Shown here in pieces: positions 1 through 8,600 of a DNA stretch of 64,000 nucleotides. Both the position numbers and the translations under genes were made by a program. The notes under the pieces are model-generated. The model was not told where the DNA came from. It did not search any database and worked only from the letters and a program-made list of their open reading frames with translations. This DNA is from an uncultured Coriobacteriaceae bacterium (lineage in GTDB: Bacteria > Actinomycetota > Coriobacteriia > Coriobacteriales > Coriobacteriaceae). The stretch's first letter is position 1. Each line of letters opens with the position of its first letter. Where the stretch lies: contig CALUOP010000002.1 in NCBI GenBank assembly GCA_944322305.1, positions 124,001-188,000 of the forward strand, in the 5' to 3' direction.

Positions 1-535
1 GCGCCGTGAGCGCGAAGGCCAGCGCGATGCTTGCGCTTACCGGCGCAAGCGGGGCGAGCGCCACGGTGAGCGCGGCGCAGGCAACGCTCCAGGCGCTTGC
101 GCCCGCGGCGAGAAAGTACACGGCGTACAACGGCACCATGAACAGCGCGCCCGTGACGATGGCAGCGCCGTACAGCGCGGCCAGGCGCGAGGCCACCACG
201 GTGCGGCGGGGGATGGGCAGCGACATCACGTGGTCGAAGTCGCGCAGGTTGAAGAGGGTGCCGTTGGCCTTGGCGAACGCAAAGAACACGCCGGCGAGCG
301 ACCCCAGGGTGACGGCGAAGGCGGGGATGGCGTCGGCGAGCCCGAGCATCGCGAGCCCCAGGCCGAGCAGCGCCATGTAGGCGGCCACGAGCGCTGCGAG
401 GAGCACGGCGCCTACGGCGACGAGGCCGAGGCGCATTGCCCGCCCGCGCCCGGTGCGCCGACTGCGCGAGCGCGGGGCGAGCGAGTTTATCAGGGAAAGC
501 GCCTGCACGCGCGTGAGGATGAGAAAGTCGCGCAT
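1..535 (-). CDS. ABC transporter permease, partial (C-terminus beyond window start)
   Basis: The reading frame is open from an ATG at 535 to the window edge, giving about 178 residues. A GGAGGT ribosome site lies just upstream, inside the end of the ATPase gene. The visible part begins MRDFLILTRVQAL and has a basic stretch (RSRSRRTGRGR), then hydrophobic segments near residues 35-70 and 125-178, as in ABC-2 type or large bacterial exporter permeases. A soluble patch reading FNLRDFDHVMSLPIPRRTV resembles the first cytoplasmic loop of such permeases. It starts 5 bases after the stop of the adjacent ATPase, so the two are almost certainly co-translated as one transporter. Substrate is unknown. 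Confidence 0.8.
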   Translation of the reverse strand, partial: MRDFLILTRVQALSLINSLAPRSRSRRTGRGRAMRLGLVAVGAVLLAALVAAYMALLGLGLAMLGLADAIPAFAVTLGSLAGVFFAFAKANGTLFNLRDFDHVMSLPIPRRTVVASRLAALYGAAIVTGALFMVPLYAVYFLAAGASAWSVACAALTVALAPLAPVSASIALAFALTA

Positions 536-540
536 GCCGC

Positions 541-1359
541 TCACCTCCGGTCTGTGCTGCGCGCGGCGGCGTCGGCAGGGGAGACGCGCGCTGCCGTGCC
601 CCTCTCGCCCGGGCCCGACGCGGGCTCGTCCTGCTCAACCAGGTCGAGGAAGACGCTTTCGAGCGACGCGTCGCCGCGGACGGCGTCGGTGGGGCCGGCG
701 GCCAGAAGCTCGCCGGCGCGGATGATGGCCACCTTGTTGCAGAGCTTCTCGACCACCTCGAGCACGTGGGACGAGAAGAACACCGCGCCGCCGCGGGCGG
801 CGAGCTCGCGGAGCATCCGCTTGAGCTCGTGGGAGGCAACGGGGTCGAGGCCCACGAACGGCTCGTCCAGCACCAGGAGCTTGGGGTCGTGCATGAGCGC
901 GCCGATGAGCACGAGCTTTTGGCGCATGCCGTGTGAGTAGGAGCCCACGGGCTCGCCGAGCGCGGGGGTGAGTTCGAGGCGGCCGGCGAGCTCGGTGATG
1001 CGTGCGGCGCGGGCGTCGGCGGGCATGCGGAAGAGGTCGGCCAGGTAGGTGAGGTACTGGATGCCGGTCATGAACTCGTAGACGTCGGGGTTGTCGGGGA
1101 CGTAGGCGCAGAGGCGCTTGGCGGCTACGGGGTCGGTTGCCACGTTGACGCCGCAGATGCGGATGGTGCCGGCATCGGAGGGCTGCACGCCCACGACCGA
1201 GCGTATAAGGGTGGTTTTGCCGGCGCCGTTGTGGCCGATGAAGCCGTAGATGTCGCCGGGCTCAACGGTGAGGGAGAGGTCGCGCACGGCGACTTTGCCG
1301 CCGTAGCGCTTCTGGTAATCCGAGATCTCCAGGATCGGGGCGGTTTGCGCAGCGTTCAT
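541..1359 (-). CDS. ABC transporter ATP-binding protein
   Basis: This 272-residue nucleotide-binding subunit energises the permease encoded directly downstream. The Walker A is GHNGAGKTTL, Walker B is LLVLDEPFVGLDP, the signature region reads SYSHGMRQK (SHGMR in place of the canonical LSGGQ, as in many ABC-2 exporters), and the switch histidine is in FFSSHVLEVVE. The start at 1359 is chosen because AGGAGGC lies directly upstream; an in-frame ATG at 1458 has no such site. The C-terminal 30 residues are low-complexity and charged. Family members export drugs, lipids, bacteriocins or act in resistance, and the sequence does not decide between these. Confidence 0.93.
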   Translation of the reverse strand: MNAAQTAPILEISDYQKRYGGKVAVRDLSLTVEPGDIYGFIGHNGAGKTTLIRSVVGVQPSDAGTIRICGVNVATDPVAAKRLCAYVPDNPDVYEFMTGIQYLTYLADLFRMPADARAARITELAGRLELTPALGEPVGSYSHGMRQKLVLIGALMHDPKLLVLDEPFVGLDPVASHELKRMLRELAARGGAVFFSSHVLEVVEKLCNKVAIIRAGELLAAGPTDAVRGDASLESVFLDLVEQDEPASGPGERGTAARVSPADAAARSTDRR

Positions 1360-1533
1360 GGCTGCCTCCTTGCGATTGGCGATGCGGTTGGCGGGCAACG
1401 GGGGCGTTCGGTGCGCGCTTTGAAGGGCTTTCCTGACGGGCACCTTGCCGCGGCACAATATGAGTTTTTCGATTTTCGAATCTTGAAAAGAGCCGCGCCG
1501 GGCCTCGCGCCGTCTTTCGCGTCTGCGGCGGCG

Positions 1534-1725
1534 CTACCCGTCGGTTCCCGGCGGTGCCTCCTCGGCGGGGCGGCCTTTGTTGGGCAGGCGCCCGTAACGT
1601 TTGAGCGCGTCGCGCAGGATCCACTCCACCTGGCCGTTTGCGCTGCGCATCTCGTCGTCGGCCCAGCGCTGCACGGCAGCCCATATCTCGGGATCTATGC
1701 GGAGGGGGTACTGTTTGCGTGCCAT
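1534..1725 (-). CDS. Small ribbon-helix-helix (Arc-type) protein
   Basis: The predicted protein has 63 residues and begins MARKQYPLRIDPEIW. The pattern of alternating residues (QYPLRID) followed by two helices (PEIWAAVQRWADDEM and NGQVEWILRDALKRYG) is that of Arc/MetJ-type DNA-binding proteins, which bind as dimers through the N-terminal strand. It lies upstream of the ABC transporter on the same strand with a 174-base gap that contains an AT-rich stretch (about 1460-1495). It may be an independent transcriptional regulator, possibly of the transporter. No toxin gene is adjacent, so an antitoxin role is not supported. Confidence 0.75.
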   Translation of the reverse strand: MARKQYPLRIDPEIWAAVQRWADDEMRSANGQVEWILRDALKRYGRLPNKGRPAEEAPPGTDG

Positions 1726-1859
1726 GACGGTCACCTGCTTTGAGCGGAGTAGTGCATAGGCGCCGGACCTGGGCCGCGCCGGGCGTTTCGGGTTGGCCCG
1801 GCGCACCGAGCGGCGCGGGGCGGCGTGCCCGGATGGGGCCGCGCCCCGCGCCCGTGCGG

Positions 1860-2894
1860 TTAGTACAGCGAGCCGGCGTTCACCACGGGCCGCGCCTCGG
1901 ACTCGCCGCACAGCACCACCATCAGGTTCGACGCCATGGCGGCCTTGCGCTCCTCGTCCAGCTCGACCTGGCCGCCGCGCGAGAGCTCGTCCACGGCCAT
2001 CTCCACCATGCTCACCGCGCCCTCCACGATCTTCTTGCGCGCGGCGATCACGGCCTCGGCCTGCTGGCGGCGCAGCATCGCCTGGGCGATCTCGGGCGCG
2101 TACGCCAGGTGCGTCAGGCGCGCGTCGTCCACCGTCACGCCGGCCGGCGCCAGGCGCTGCGTCAGCTCGTACTTCAGCGCCGTGGACACCTCCTCGATGT
2201 TGGAGCGCAGCGTGATGGCGTCCATGGAGTCCGAGCTGTCCTCAGCGTGGTCGTACGCGTAGATGCTCGCCACGTGGCGCAGGCCCGTCTCGGCCTGCGT
2301 GGCCACGAACTGCTCGTAGTTGTCCACGTCGAACAGCGCCTTGGCCGTGTCCTCCACGTGCCACACCACCACGGTGGCGATCTCGATGGGGTTGCCCACC
2401 TTGTCGTTAACCTTGAGGATGTCGCCGTTGAGCGTCCGCGCGCGCACGCTCACCTTGCACGACAGCCCGCCGGCCGCCTTGGCCGCCGCCTCGATGGACT
2501 TGCCCAGCGAAAGGCCGCTTTTGGTCACCGTGCTGGCGATGGCGTCCTCGCTGGCCGAGTTGCCGCCCATGGAGCGGCTGTAAAACGGGTTGGCCCAGCG
2601 GAAGCCCTCGTCGCGCACGGTGCCCTTGTAGTCGCCGAACAGGATGCACACGCGCGCCTGCCCGGGCTGCAGGGTGAAAAACCCGCTCACGGGGATCCAG
2701 ATCAGGCAGAACGCCGCGATGCTGATCCCTAAGCCCCAGCCGCACAACGGGCTTGCGGGCACGCCGGTGTCCTCGGCCACGGCGAGCCCCACGATGCTCA
2801 AAACGAACGCTGCGATGATGACGATGAAGGCGATGATGGTAGCGCCCAGCACAGGCCAGCCGGATGCTGCGTGGATCTTCTTCTCGACACTCAT
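1860..2894 (-). CDS. SPFH/band 7 domain membrane protein
   Basis: The protein has 344 residues. Two hydrophobic segments (about residues 14-38 and 50-72) precede an SPFH/band 7 domain that begins [27 protein letters not shown] and continues with [22 protein letters not shown]. The C-terminal part contains the conserved [28 protein letters not shown] helix (positions about 265-295), typical of SPFH proteins that oligomerise at the membrane like stomatin or flotillin. The start at 2894 has AAAGGAA upstream; the frame stays open further 5' but without a ribosome site. Such proteins scaffold membrane domains or partner with proteases. No NfeD-type partner is adjacent. Confidence 0.9.
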   Translation of the reverse strand: MSVEKKIHAASGWPVLGATIIAFIVIIAAFVLSIVGLAVAEDTGVPASPLCGWGLGISIAAFCLIWIPVSGFFTLQPGQARVCILFGDYKGTVRDEGFRWANPFYSRSMGGNSASEDAIASTVTKSGLSLGKSIEAAAKAAGGLSCKVSVRARTLNGDILKVNDKVGNPIEIATVVVWHVEDTAKALFDVDNYEQFVATQAETGLRHVASIYAYDHAEDSSDSMDAITLRSNIEEVSTALKYELTQRLAPAGVTVDDARLTHLAYAPEIAQAMLRRQQAEAVIAARKKIVEGAVSMVEMAVDELSRGGQVELDEERKAAMASNLMVVLCGESEARPVVNAGSLY

Positions 2895-3239
2895 GTGAGT
2901 TCCTTTCGCAACTCGCCTCACGCTTCCCGGCGCGAGGGCAACCCCTGTGGTCGTCGGCTGCGTGGCGCGGGCAATAAGGGCAACTGCTACGGCGCACGCC
3001 AGGCTGCCGTACCGTTGCGTTCCCGTGCGCCCCGTCGCCGCGGGCCCTTTTGAGGCGGGGGGGGGTGCTCCCCGAAGCGGGCGCTTCTCTTCCGTCCGCT
3101 GATTGCATTGTGATATCACATTGAAATCTCGTCAACGACCGTTCACCGATTTCACGGCCGTGCCGGCAGACGGCAGCCAGCTGCCGGCAGACGGTGCCTG
3201 ACAGTGGGGACAGGTTGATTTGTCATGTCAAGGGGCGAA

Positions 3240-3270
3240 TGGGTTGAAAGGAACACGTCCCCAACCAACC
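3240..3270 (+). repeat. REP-like element, copy 1
   Basis: This copy reads GGGTTGAAAGGAACACGTCC then CCAACCAACCC, so it can fold through GGGTT pairing with AACCC. Near-identical copies lie at 22145-22176 (same strand) and 5692-5731 (opposite strand). All three are intergenic. Confidence 0.7.
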
Positions 3271-3307
3271 CATGCCGCCCGCCGCGCCCGCCCGGCTGCT
3301 CCGCGCA

Positions 3308-3333
3308 CATAAGTAAGTGTAAGTTAACTTATG
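3308..3333. promoter_or_regulatory. Dyad CATAAGT...ACTTATG upstream of pflB
   Basis: CATAAGT at 3308-3314 is mirrored by ACTTATG at 3327-3333, and the centre contains AAGTTAACTT, itself a palindrome. It lies about 70 bases upstream of the proposed PFL -10 element in otherwise GC-rich DNA, so it is a candidate operator or activator site. The protein that would bind is unknown. Confidence 0.4.
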
Positions 3334-3401
3334 GAATATCCGTGAACACCCCCGCCACCAGCGAAAAAACGCAGGCGGGCTCGGGAGCGCTCGCGCGCGT
3401 G

Positions 3402-3410
3402 TGTTATGCT
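3402..3410 (+). promoter_or_regulatory. Candidate extended -10 promoter of pflB
   Basis: TG-T-TATGCT is an extended -10 element. No good -35 is visible, which is usual for extended -10 promoters. Transcription would begin near 3417. Confidence 0.4.
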
Positions 3411-3592
3411 GAGCCCACGCGCCAGCCAGCGCGGGGGCTACGCGTTCCCGCGAACGGCGGTTCTTTGTCGGCAAACGGCGCATCTGCGCCTGCTTCCGGC
3501 GCCGCATGCGCGGGGAGCCCCGGCCTGGCGGCACGCCATACACCTTTGCGCGGCCGGATTGCGGCCGCGAAACGACCCTCTTAGGAGGCAGG

Positions 3593-5689
3593 ATGCAAGA
3601 GGCTTGGGACGGTTTTACCGGCGGCACGTGGCAAAACGAGGTTGACGTTCGCGACTTCATCCAGAAGAACTACACCCCGTACGAGGGCGACGAGTCCTTC
3701 CTCGCCGACCCTACGGAGCGCACGCAGATGCTTTGGGGCAAGGTCATGGACCTGCTCGAGGAAGAGCGCAAGAAGGGCGGCGCGCTCGACATCGAGACCG
3801 ATAAGGTCACCGGCATCACCGTGTACCCCGCCGGCTACATTGACGCCGAGCACCCCGAGGACGAGACGATCGTGGGTCTGCAGACCGACAAGCCGCTCAA
3901 GCGCGCGCTGCACGTCAACGGCGGCATCCGCATCGCCGTGCAGGCCGCCGCGCAGCACGGCTACGAGATCGACCCCGAGATCGTTGACATCTACACCAAC
4001 AAGCGCAAGACCCACAACGCCGGCGTCTTCGACGTGTACACCCCCGAGATGCGCGCCTGCCGCTCGGCCCACATCATCACGGGCCTGCCCGACGGCTACG
4101 GCCGCGGCCGCATCATCGGCGACTACCGCCGCGTGGCCCTGTACGGCGTTGACTTCCTGATCAAGGACAAGGAGGCCCAGAAGGCCTCCACGCCCAAGGT
4201 CATGACCGAGGAGACCATCCGCGAGCGCGAGGAGCTCTCCGAGCAGATCCGCGCGCTCAAGCAGCTCATCGAGCTGGGCCAGCAGTACGGCTTCGACATC
4301 TCGCAGCCGGCCAAGAACACCCAGGAGGCCATCCAGTGGACCTACCTGGCCTACCTGGCCGCGGTGAAGGACCAGAACGGCGCCGCCATGTCCATGGGCC
4401 GCACGAGCACCTTCATCGACATCTACGCCGAGCGCGACCTTGCCCGCGGCACCTTCACCGAGGAGCAGATCCAGGAGTTTGTCGACCACTTCATCATGAA
4501 GCTCCGCATGGTCAAGTTCGCCCGCACGCCCGAGTACCAGAACCTCTTCTCCGGCGACCCGCAGTGGGTCACCGAGTCCATCGGCGGCATGGGCGTCGAC
4601 GGCCGCACGCTCGTCACCAAGACGGCGTTCCGCTACCTGCACACGCTGGAGAACATGGGCACCAGCCCCGAGCCCAACCTCACCGTGCTGTGGAGCACGC
4701 ACCTGCCGCAGGCCTTCAAGGAGTTCTGCGCCAAGACTTCCATCGTGTCGAGCTCCATCCAGTACGAGAACGACGACGTGATGCGCGTCTACCACGGCGA
4801 CGACTACGCTATCGCCTGCTGCGTGTCCTCCATGCGCATCGGCAAGGAGATGCAGTTCTTCGGCGCCCGCGCCAACCTGGCCAAGTGCCTGCTCTACGCG
4901 CTCAACGGCGGCGTGGACGAGGTCTCCAAGAAGCAGGTGGGCCCGGCCTACCGCCCGGTTGAGGGCGACACGCTGGACTACGACGACGTGGTGGCCAAGT
5001 ACAAGGCCATGATGGAGTGGCTCGCCGGCGTGTACGTGAACTCGCTCAACATCATCCACTACATGCACGACAAGTACTGCTACGAGGCCATCCAGATGGC
5101 GCTGCACGACAAGCACGTGCATCGCTGGTTCGCCACCGGCATCGCGGGCCTGTCCGTGGTGGCCGACTCGCTTTCGGCCATCAAGTACGCCAAGGTGCAC
5201 CCCGTGCGCGACGAGCAGGGCGTCATTGTGGACTTCGAGATCGAGGGCGACTTCCCCAAGTACGGCAACGACGACGACCGCGTGGACACCATCGCCCACG
5301 ACGTGGTGCACACCTTCATGGAGTTCGTCCGCATGAACGACACCTACCGCAACTCGGTGCCCACCACCTCCGTGCTCACCATCACGTCCAACGTGGTGTA
5401 CGGCAAGAAGACCGGCGCCACCCCCGACGGCCGCAAGGCCGGCGTGCCGTTCGCCCCGGGCGCCAACCCCATGCACCAGCGCGACACCCACGGTGCCATC
5501 GCCAGCTTAAGCTCGGTGGCCAAGCTGCCGTTCCGCGACGCGCAGGACGGCATCTCCAACACCTTCTCCATCATCCCGGGCGCGCTCGGCAAGGAGGACC
5601 AGGTGTTCTTCGGCGATCTGGAGCTCGACGGGCTCGACTTCTCGCAGGCCGAGTTCAGCGTGGAGAGCCCCGACTGCGCCGAGTGCTAA
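3593..5689 (+). CDS. pflB: Pyruvate formate-lyase catalytic body lacking the glycyl-radical domain
   Basis: This 698-residue protein matches the PFL family from its N-terminus ([16 protein letters not shown]) onward. The active-site cysteine pair is in [10 protein letters not shown] (Cys409-Cys410), followed by [15 protein letters not shown] cleaves pyruvate with CoA to acetyl-CoA and formate. In E. coli PFL (760 residues) the sequence then continues to a C-terminal RVSGYAVRF motif whose glycine holds the radical. Here the protein stops after [20 protein letters not shown] plus about 30 family-unlike residues ending DCAEC. The missing domain is encoded separately at 5809-6060. The start at 3593 follows AGGAGG. 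No PFL-activating enzyme gene is in the window. Confidence 0.95.
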   Translation: MQEAWDGFTGGTWQNEVDVRDFIQKNYTPYEGDESFLADPTERTQMLWGKVMDLLEEERKKGGALDIETDKVTGITVYPAGYIDAEHPEDETIVGLQTDKPLKRALHVNGGIRIAVQAAAQHGYEIDPEIVDIYTNKRKTHNAGVFDVYTPEMRACRSAHIITGLPDGYGRGRIIGDYRRVALYGVDFLIKDKEAQKASTPKVMTEETIREREELSEQIRALKQLIELGQQYGFDISQPAKNTQEAIQWTYLAYLAAVKDQNGAAMSMGRTSTFIDIYAERDLARGTFTEEQIQEFVDHFIMKLRMVKFARTPEYQNLFSGDPQWVTESIGGMGVDGRTLVTKTAFRYLHTLENMGTSPEPNLTVLWSTHLPQAFKEFCAKTSIVSSSIQYENDDVMRVYHGDDYAIACCVSSMRIGKEMQFFGARANLAKCLLYALNGGVDEVSKKQVGPAYRPVEGDTLDYDDVVAKYKAMMEWLAGVYVNSLNIIHYMHDKYCYEAIQMALHDKHVHRWFATGIAGLSVVADSLSAIKYAKVHPVRDEQGVIVDFEIEGDFPKYGNDDDRVDTIAHDVVHTFMEFVRMNDTYRNSVPTTSVLTITSNVVYGKKTGATPDGRKAGVPFAPGANPMHQRDTHGAIASLSSVAKLPFRDAQDGISNTFSIIPGALGKEDQVFFGDLELDGLDFSQAEFSVESPDCAEC

Positions 5690-5691
5690 CC

Positions 5692-5731
5692 GGGTCATTT
5701 GGGGACGTGTTCGTTCTGACCCATTTTGGCG
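5692..5731 (-). repeat. REP-like element, copy 3 (between the two PFL genes)
   Basis: On the minus strand it reads CCAAAATGGGTCAG then AACGAACACGTCCCCAA and TGACCC. It is the inverted relative of the copies at 3240 and 22145. The end arms here are GGGTCA/TGACCC where the other copies have GGGTT/AACCC, so the pairing is kept although the bases differ. It begins two bases after the pflB stop codon and could limit read-through or protect the upstream mRNA end. Confidence 0.65.
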
Positions 5732-5765
5732 ATCTCGTCCCCCTCCTCCAGCGTGGTGCGGGAAA

Positions 5766-5774
5766 TGTTATAAT
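5766..5774 (+). promoter_or_regulatory. Extended -10 promoter of the glycyl-radical gene
   Basis: TG-T-TATAAT is a consensus extended -10, placed 35 bases before the start codon at 5809. The base at the -35 position is weak (CTCCAG). It suggests the small gene is transcribed independently of pflB. Confidence 0.65.
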
Positions 5775-5808
5775 CGCACTATTAAATGGCGCTCGAAAGG
5801 AGCTTCTC

Positions 5809-6060
5809 ATGCAGGTTAAAGACGTACCCCAGACTCAGGCCGACAACCTCGTAGGCATGCTCGACGCCTACGCCGAGAAGGGTGGCCACCACCTCAACGT
5901 GAACGTGTTCAACCGCGACACGCTGCTGGACGCCCAGGCTCACCCCGAGAAGTACCCGCAGCTCACCGTGCGCGTCTCGGGCTACGCGGTGAACTTCCAC
6001 AACCTCACCAAGGAGCAGCAGGACGAGGTTATCTCCCGCACCTTCCACGAGAGCATGTAG
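5809..6060 (+). CDS. grcA: Stand-alone glycyl-radical domain of pyruvate formate-lyase (GrcA/YfiD-like)
   Basis: The protein has 83 residues. Its core, [17 protein letters not shown] followed by [19 protein letters not shown], is the C-terminal glycyl-radical domain of PFL, with the radical glycine at residue 58 (RVSGYA), and it ends HESM where E. coli PFL ends TQSM. E. coli GrcA/YfiD (127 residues) is a spare-part copy that replaces an oxygen-damaged PFL C-terminus. Here it appears to be the only source of the domain for the adjacent PFL body, so the enzyme would be assembled from two chains. The start at 5809 follows GAAAGGAG. It has its own promoter and a strong terminator. Confidence 0.93.
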   Translation: MQVKDVPQTQADNLVGMLDAYAEKGGHHLNVNVFNRDTLLDAQAHPEKYPQLTVRVSGYAVNFHNLTKEQQDEVISRTFHESM

Positions 6061-6099
6061 GCGCTCCGCGGACTAAGCGCTTGATCGGTTTTTCAGGCA

Positions 6100-6137
6100 A
6101 AAGGGCCCGCCGTTCCCTTGTGAACGGCGGGCCCTTT
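6100..6137. terminator. Bidirectional hairpin terminator between grcA and lysR
   Basis: A 16-bp perfect stem (AAAGGGCCCGCCGTTC with its complement) and a 6-nt loop lie between convergent genes. The stem ends in TTT on both strands. Confidence 0.8.
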
Positions 6138-6165
6138 GATGGTACGGCACAGAGCGGGACGCTGC

Positions 6166-7038
6166 TTACCCCCACAGGGTGCGGATCTTCTCCAAAAACA
6201 CGTTTGCGGCGGGGGAGAAGCTCTGGTAGCGCTTCCAGGCGATGTAGACGTCGGCGGCGATGGCCGGCTCGAGCGGGCGGAACGCCAGGCCGCTGGCCGG
6301 CGAGGTGTCCACGATGCCCTCGAGGCTGACCGCGTAGCCCACGCCGCGCCGCGCCAGAAGCGAGGCGTTGTAGAGCAGATTGTAGGTGGCCACCACGTCC
6401 AGGTCCTCCAGGTCGCGCTTGAACCAGGTCTGCATCTCGCGGTGCGCCTGCTGCGACAAGATGAGCGGGCGGCCGTCTAAGTCCTGTGGCGTTATGCGCT
6501 CGTGCGCGGCCAGCGGATCGTCGGCGCGCATGAAGACGCCCCAGCGGTTGCGCGCGGGCAGCGGCAGCACCTCGTAGCGGTCAAGGTCGGCGTGGCCCAC
6601 GAACACGCCGAAGTCGATCCGGCCGGTTTCCAGCCGTTCGCCCACGTCGGCGGCGTTGCCGCTGTACAGGCTGAACCGCACAAGAGGGTAGGCGTCCTTG
6701 AGCTCGGCGATCGCGTCGGCCACCAGCGCCATGGCGGGCGTCTCGCCGCCGCCCACGCGCACCTCGCCGGCAAGCGTTTCGGGTGCGATGCGGAATTCGG
6801 CCTCGGTGCGCCCCACCAAATCCACGATCTCCTCGGCCCGCTTGCGCAGGCGCATGCCCTCCTCCGTGAGCTCGATGCGGCGCGCGCCGCGGGTGAACAG
6901 CGTGCAGCCAAGCTCGCGCTCCAGATCCTTCATCTGGCGCGACAGCGACGGCTGCGACACGTGCAGCACGTGCGCGGCGCCGGAGATGGTGCCCTCGCGG
7001 GCGATCATGAGGAAGTACTGCAGCGGGCGAAGCTCCAT
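6166..7038 (-). CDS. LysR-family transcriptional regulator
   Basis: The protein has 290 residues. The N-terminal winged helix-turn-helix is typical: LQYFLMIAREGTISGAAHVL then HVSQPSLSRQMKDLERELG. The rest is the periplasmic-binding-protein-like effector domain. It is transcribed away from nothing obvious: upstream (toward 7174) lies the 3' end of a TetR gene on the same strand, so its targets cannot be read from the neighbourhood. LysR proteins usually regulate their own gene and one divergent operon. The paralogue at 22227 has a similar N-terminus. Its effector is unknown. Confidence 0.93.
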   Translation of the reverse strand: MELRPLQYFLMIAREGTISGAAHVLHVSQPSLSRQMKDLERELGCTLFTRGARRIELTEEGMRLRKRAEEIVDLVGRTEAEFRIAPETLAGEVRVGGGETPAMALVADAIAELKDAYPLVRFSLYSGNAADVGERLETGRIDFGVFVGHADLDRYEVLPLPARNRWGVFMRADDPLAAHERITPQDLDGRPLILSQQAHREMQTWFKRDLEDLDVVATYNLLYNASLLARRGVGYAVSLEGIVDTSPASGLAFRPLEPAIAADVYIAWKRYQSFSPAANVFLEKIRTLWG

Positions 7039-7173
7039 GGCGGGTCTTTTCTTCCGTAGGGGGGGCGGTGCGCCGGTGGCCGAGGGGCGCAGGCTGGCTC
7101 GGGCCGGCGGGATGGTGCCTTTATGGTAGCAGGTCGCGCGGCGCGGTCACCGGCCCCTACGGGCGGCAGGCCG

Positions 7174-7815
7174 TTAGGCCGCGTAATATGCCAGGCACAT
7201 GCGGATGAAGTCGCGCATCTCGTCGCGGAAGTCGGGCACGCGGCGCTTGATCCCGGCGAGCTTCACGGCTTCTGCAACGAGCGGGTTGTGCTGGCACCAG
7301 CCGTTGATGCCCACGGCGTGGTAGTACACAGCCATGAGCAGCTGGCTAGCGCGGTCGGGCTCGATTCCGAGGTTCTCGGCAAAGCGCGCGATGAGCTGGT
7401 TTTGGTTGGCGTAGTAGCGCTTTTTGAACGACGCGAGCCGCTCAACCGTCACGTTGGTCTCGATGATGCTCGAGAGCATGTCGGCGTAAGTGAAGTAGGC
7501 GCGGTTGGAGCAGATCTGCTCGAGCCACACCTCGGCGAGAACCGCGGTGGGGTAGGTGCTGCCGGCGGGGTAGGCCGTGAGCAGGCCGTTTGCGTAGGCG
7601 GCGTTGCCGTCGGCGCAGATCTCCAGGAAGATGTCCTCCTTGGTGGAGACGTACTTGTAGAGCGCGGCGCGCGACCACCCGAGCCGCTCGGCTATGGTGG
7701 CGAGCGTGATCTCGTGGTAGGGCCGCTCGGCAAAAAGCTCGCTCGCCGCTTGCTTGATGGCGGTCATGCGCTGCTCTTTCTGTTCGTCGCTGCGCGCTCT
7801 CACGAAATCTGCCAT
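7174..7815 (-). CDS. TetR/AcrR-family transcriptional regulator
   Basis: The protein has 213 residues with an N-terminal TetR helix-turn-helix: AASELFAERPYHEITLATIA then ERLGWSRAALYKYVSTKEDIF. The C-terminal helical domain would bind a ligand. The start at 7815 has AAGGAAG upstream; an in-frame ATG at 7911 lacks a good site. The gene is divergent from the flavodoxin/aldo-keto reductase series at 8024, with 208 bases between them that contain a 21-bp near-palindrome over the rightward promoter. This fits the usual arrangement of a TetR repressor controlling the divergent genes. Confidence 0.93.
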   Translation of the reverse strand: MADFVRARSDEQKEQRMTAIKQAASELFAERPYHEITLATIAERLGWSRAALYKYVSTKEDIFLEICADGNAAYANGLLTAYPAGSTYPTAVLAEVWLEQICSNRAYFTYADMLSSIIETNVTVERLASFKKRYYANQNQLIARFAENLGIEPDRASQLLMAVYYHAVGINGWCQHNPLVAEAVKLAGIKRRVPDFRDEMRDFIRMCLAYYAA

Positions 7816-7954
7816 GGCCTTCGCTTCCTTCTGCACAACATCCCTGCCGGCTGGCATACGCAGCTGGCAGCCGGAACGGTTTATGTTTTTTATCGCCTGT
7901 AATCGTAGCAATTCCTTCCATAATGTGCAAATACGTAAAAATAAGACGAGAAAT

Positions 7955-7986
7955 CACTTTACAAGTTACAAAGTGTAGCTAATATA
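7955..7986 (+). promoter_or_regulatory. Promoter with overlapping 21-bp operator, upstream of flavodoxin
   Basis: A near-palindrome with CACTTT and AAAGTG ends occupies 7955-7975. It overlaps a promoter of form TTTACA (7958-7963), 16-17 bases, then TAATAT/AATATA (7980-7986). The divergent TetR protein is the obvious candidate binder. Confidence 0.6.
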
Positions 7987-8023
7987 TGAGACAAGAAACA
8001 CAATCGTGGGAAGGAACTCCCTT

Positions 8024-8464
8024 ATGGCACGAACGTTGGTAGCGTATTTCTCGGCAACCGGCACCACGGAGGGCAAGGCGCGCGCGTTGGCGCGCGAGAA
8101 GGGTGCCGACCTGTTCGCGATAACCCCGGCAGACCCCTACACCCCGGCCGACCTCAACTGGAAAGACAAGGCGAGCCGCAGCTCGCGCGAGATGGATGAC
8201 GCGGCGTGCCGGCCGGCGCTTGCGGGCGCGCTGCCCGAGGTGGGCGCCTACGACACCGTGTACGTGGGGTTTCCCATTTGGTGGTACGTGGAGCCCCGCG
8301 TGGTCGACACCTTCCTCGACGCGGTGGCGCCGGCGCTTGCGGCTTCGGGCGCCAACGTGGTGCCGTTCGCCACGTCGGGCGGCAGCACCATCGCCCGCGC
8401 CGAGCAGCACCTGGCCGCGCTGTACCCCAGCCTGAGCTGGCAGCCCGGCAGCTTGCTTTCCTAA
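8024..8464 (+). CDS. Flavodoxin-fold protein
   Basis: The protein has 146 residues. The FMN phosphate-binding loop FSATGTTEGKA follows the first strand, and VYVGFPIWWYVEPRVVDTFL is characteristic of the short flavodoxin family (Flavodoxin_4) that carries electrons or acts as NAD(P)H-dependent oxidoreductase. GGSTIARAE is the usual C-terminal motif. The start at 8024 follows GGAAGGAAC. It opens a series of four same-strand redox/metabolic genes (flavodoxin, aldo-keto reductase, CMD protein, cupin) spaced by roughly 100-140 bases, likely under TetR control. Confidence 0.92.
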   Translation: MARTLVAYFSATGTTEGKARALAREKGADLFAITPADPYTPADLNWKDKASRSSREMDDAACRPALAGALPEVGAYDTVYVGFPIWWYVEPRVVDTFLDAVAPALAASGANVVPFATSGGSTIARAEQHLAALYPSLSWQPGSLLS

Positions 8465-8600
8465 GCGCCAGGGTGCGGCGGGCGCGGGCGCTCGTGGCGC
8501 GTCGCCGCTTCGGCAGGGGCGGCAGCCCCTCGTGCCGAACCCCCCCGCACGCCGTTCCAGTTTTGCCGTTTCAAGCTTGGGCGCTCTAGAAAGGACCCGT

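Larger units (their letters stand above)
2895..3592. other. Intergenic region between divergent SPFH and PFL genes
   Basis: No gene is visible in these 698 bases. The stretch holds the SPFH upstream region, a REP-like element (3240-3270), a 26-bp dyad (3308-3333), a probable extended -10 promoter (3402-3410) and a GC-rich hairpin (CGCGGCC at 3549-3555 with GGCCGCG at 3563-3569) just before the PFL ribosome site. The distance from the proposed promoter to the PFL start implies a leader of about 175 bases, long enough for post-transcriptional control. Confidence 0.6.

Noticed and set aside
3593-6060. PFL disrupted by a frameshift or sequencing error
   Set aside because: The two parts are separated by 119 bases with a stop, a REP-like element, a consensus promoter and a ribosome site before the second gene; this is an organised split rather than an error.
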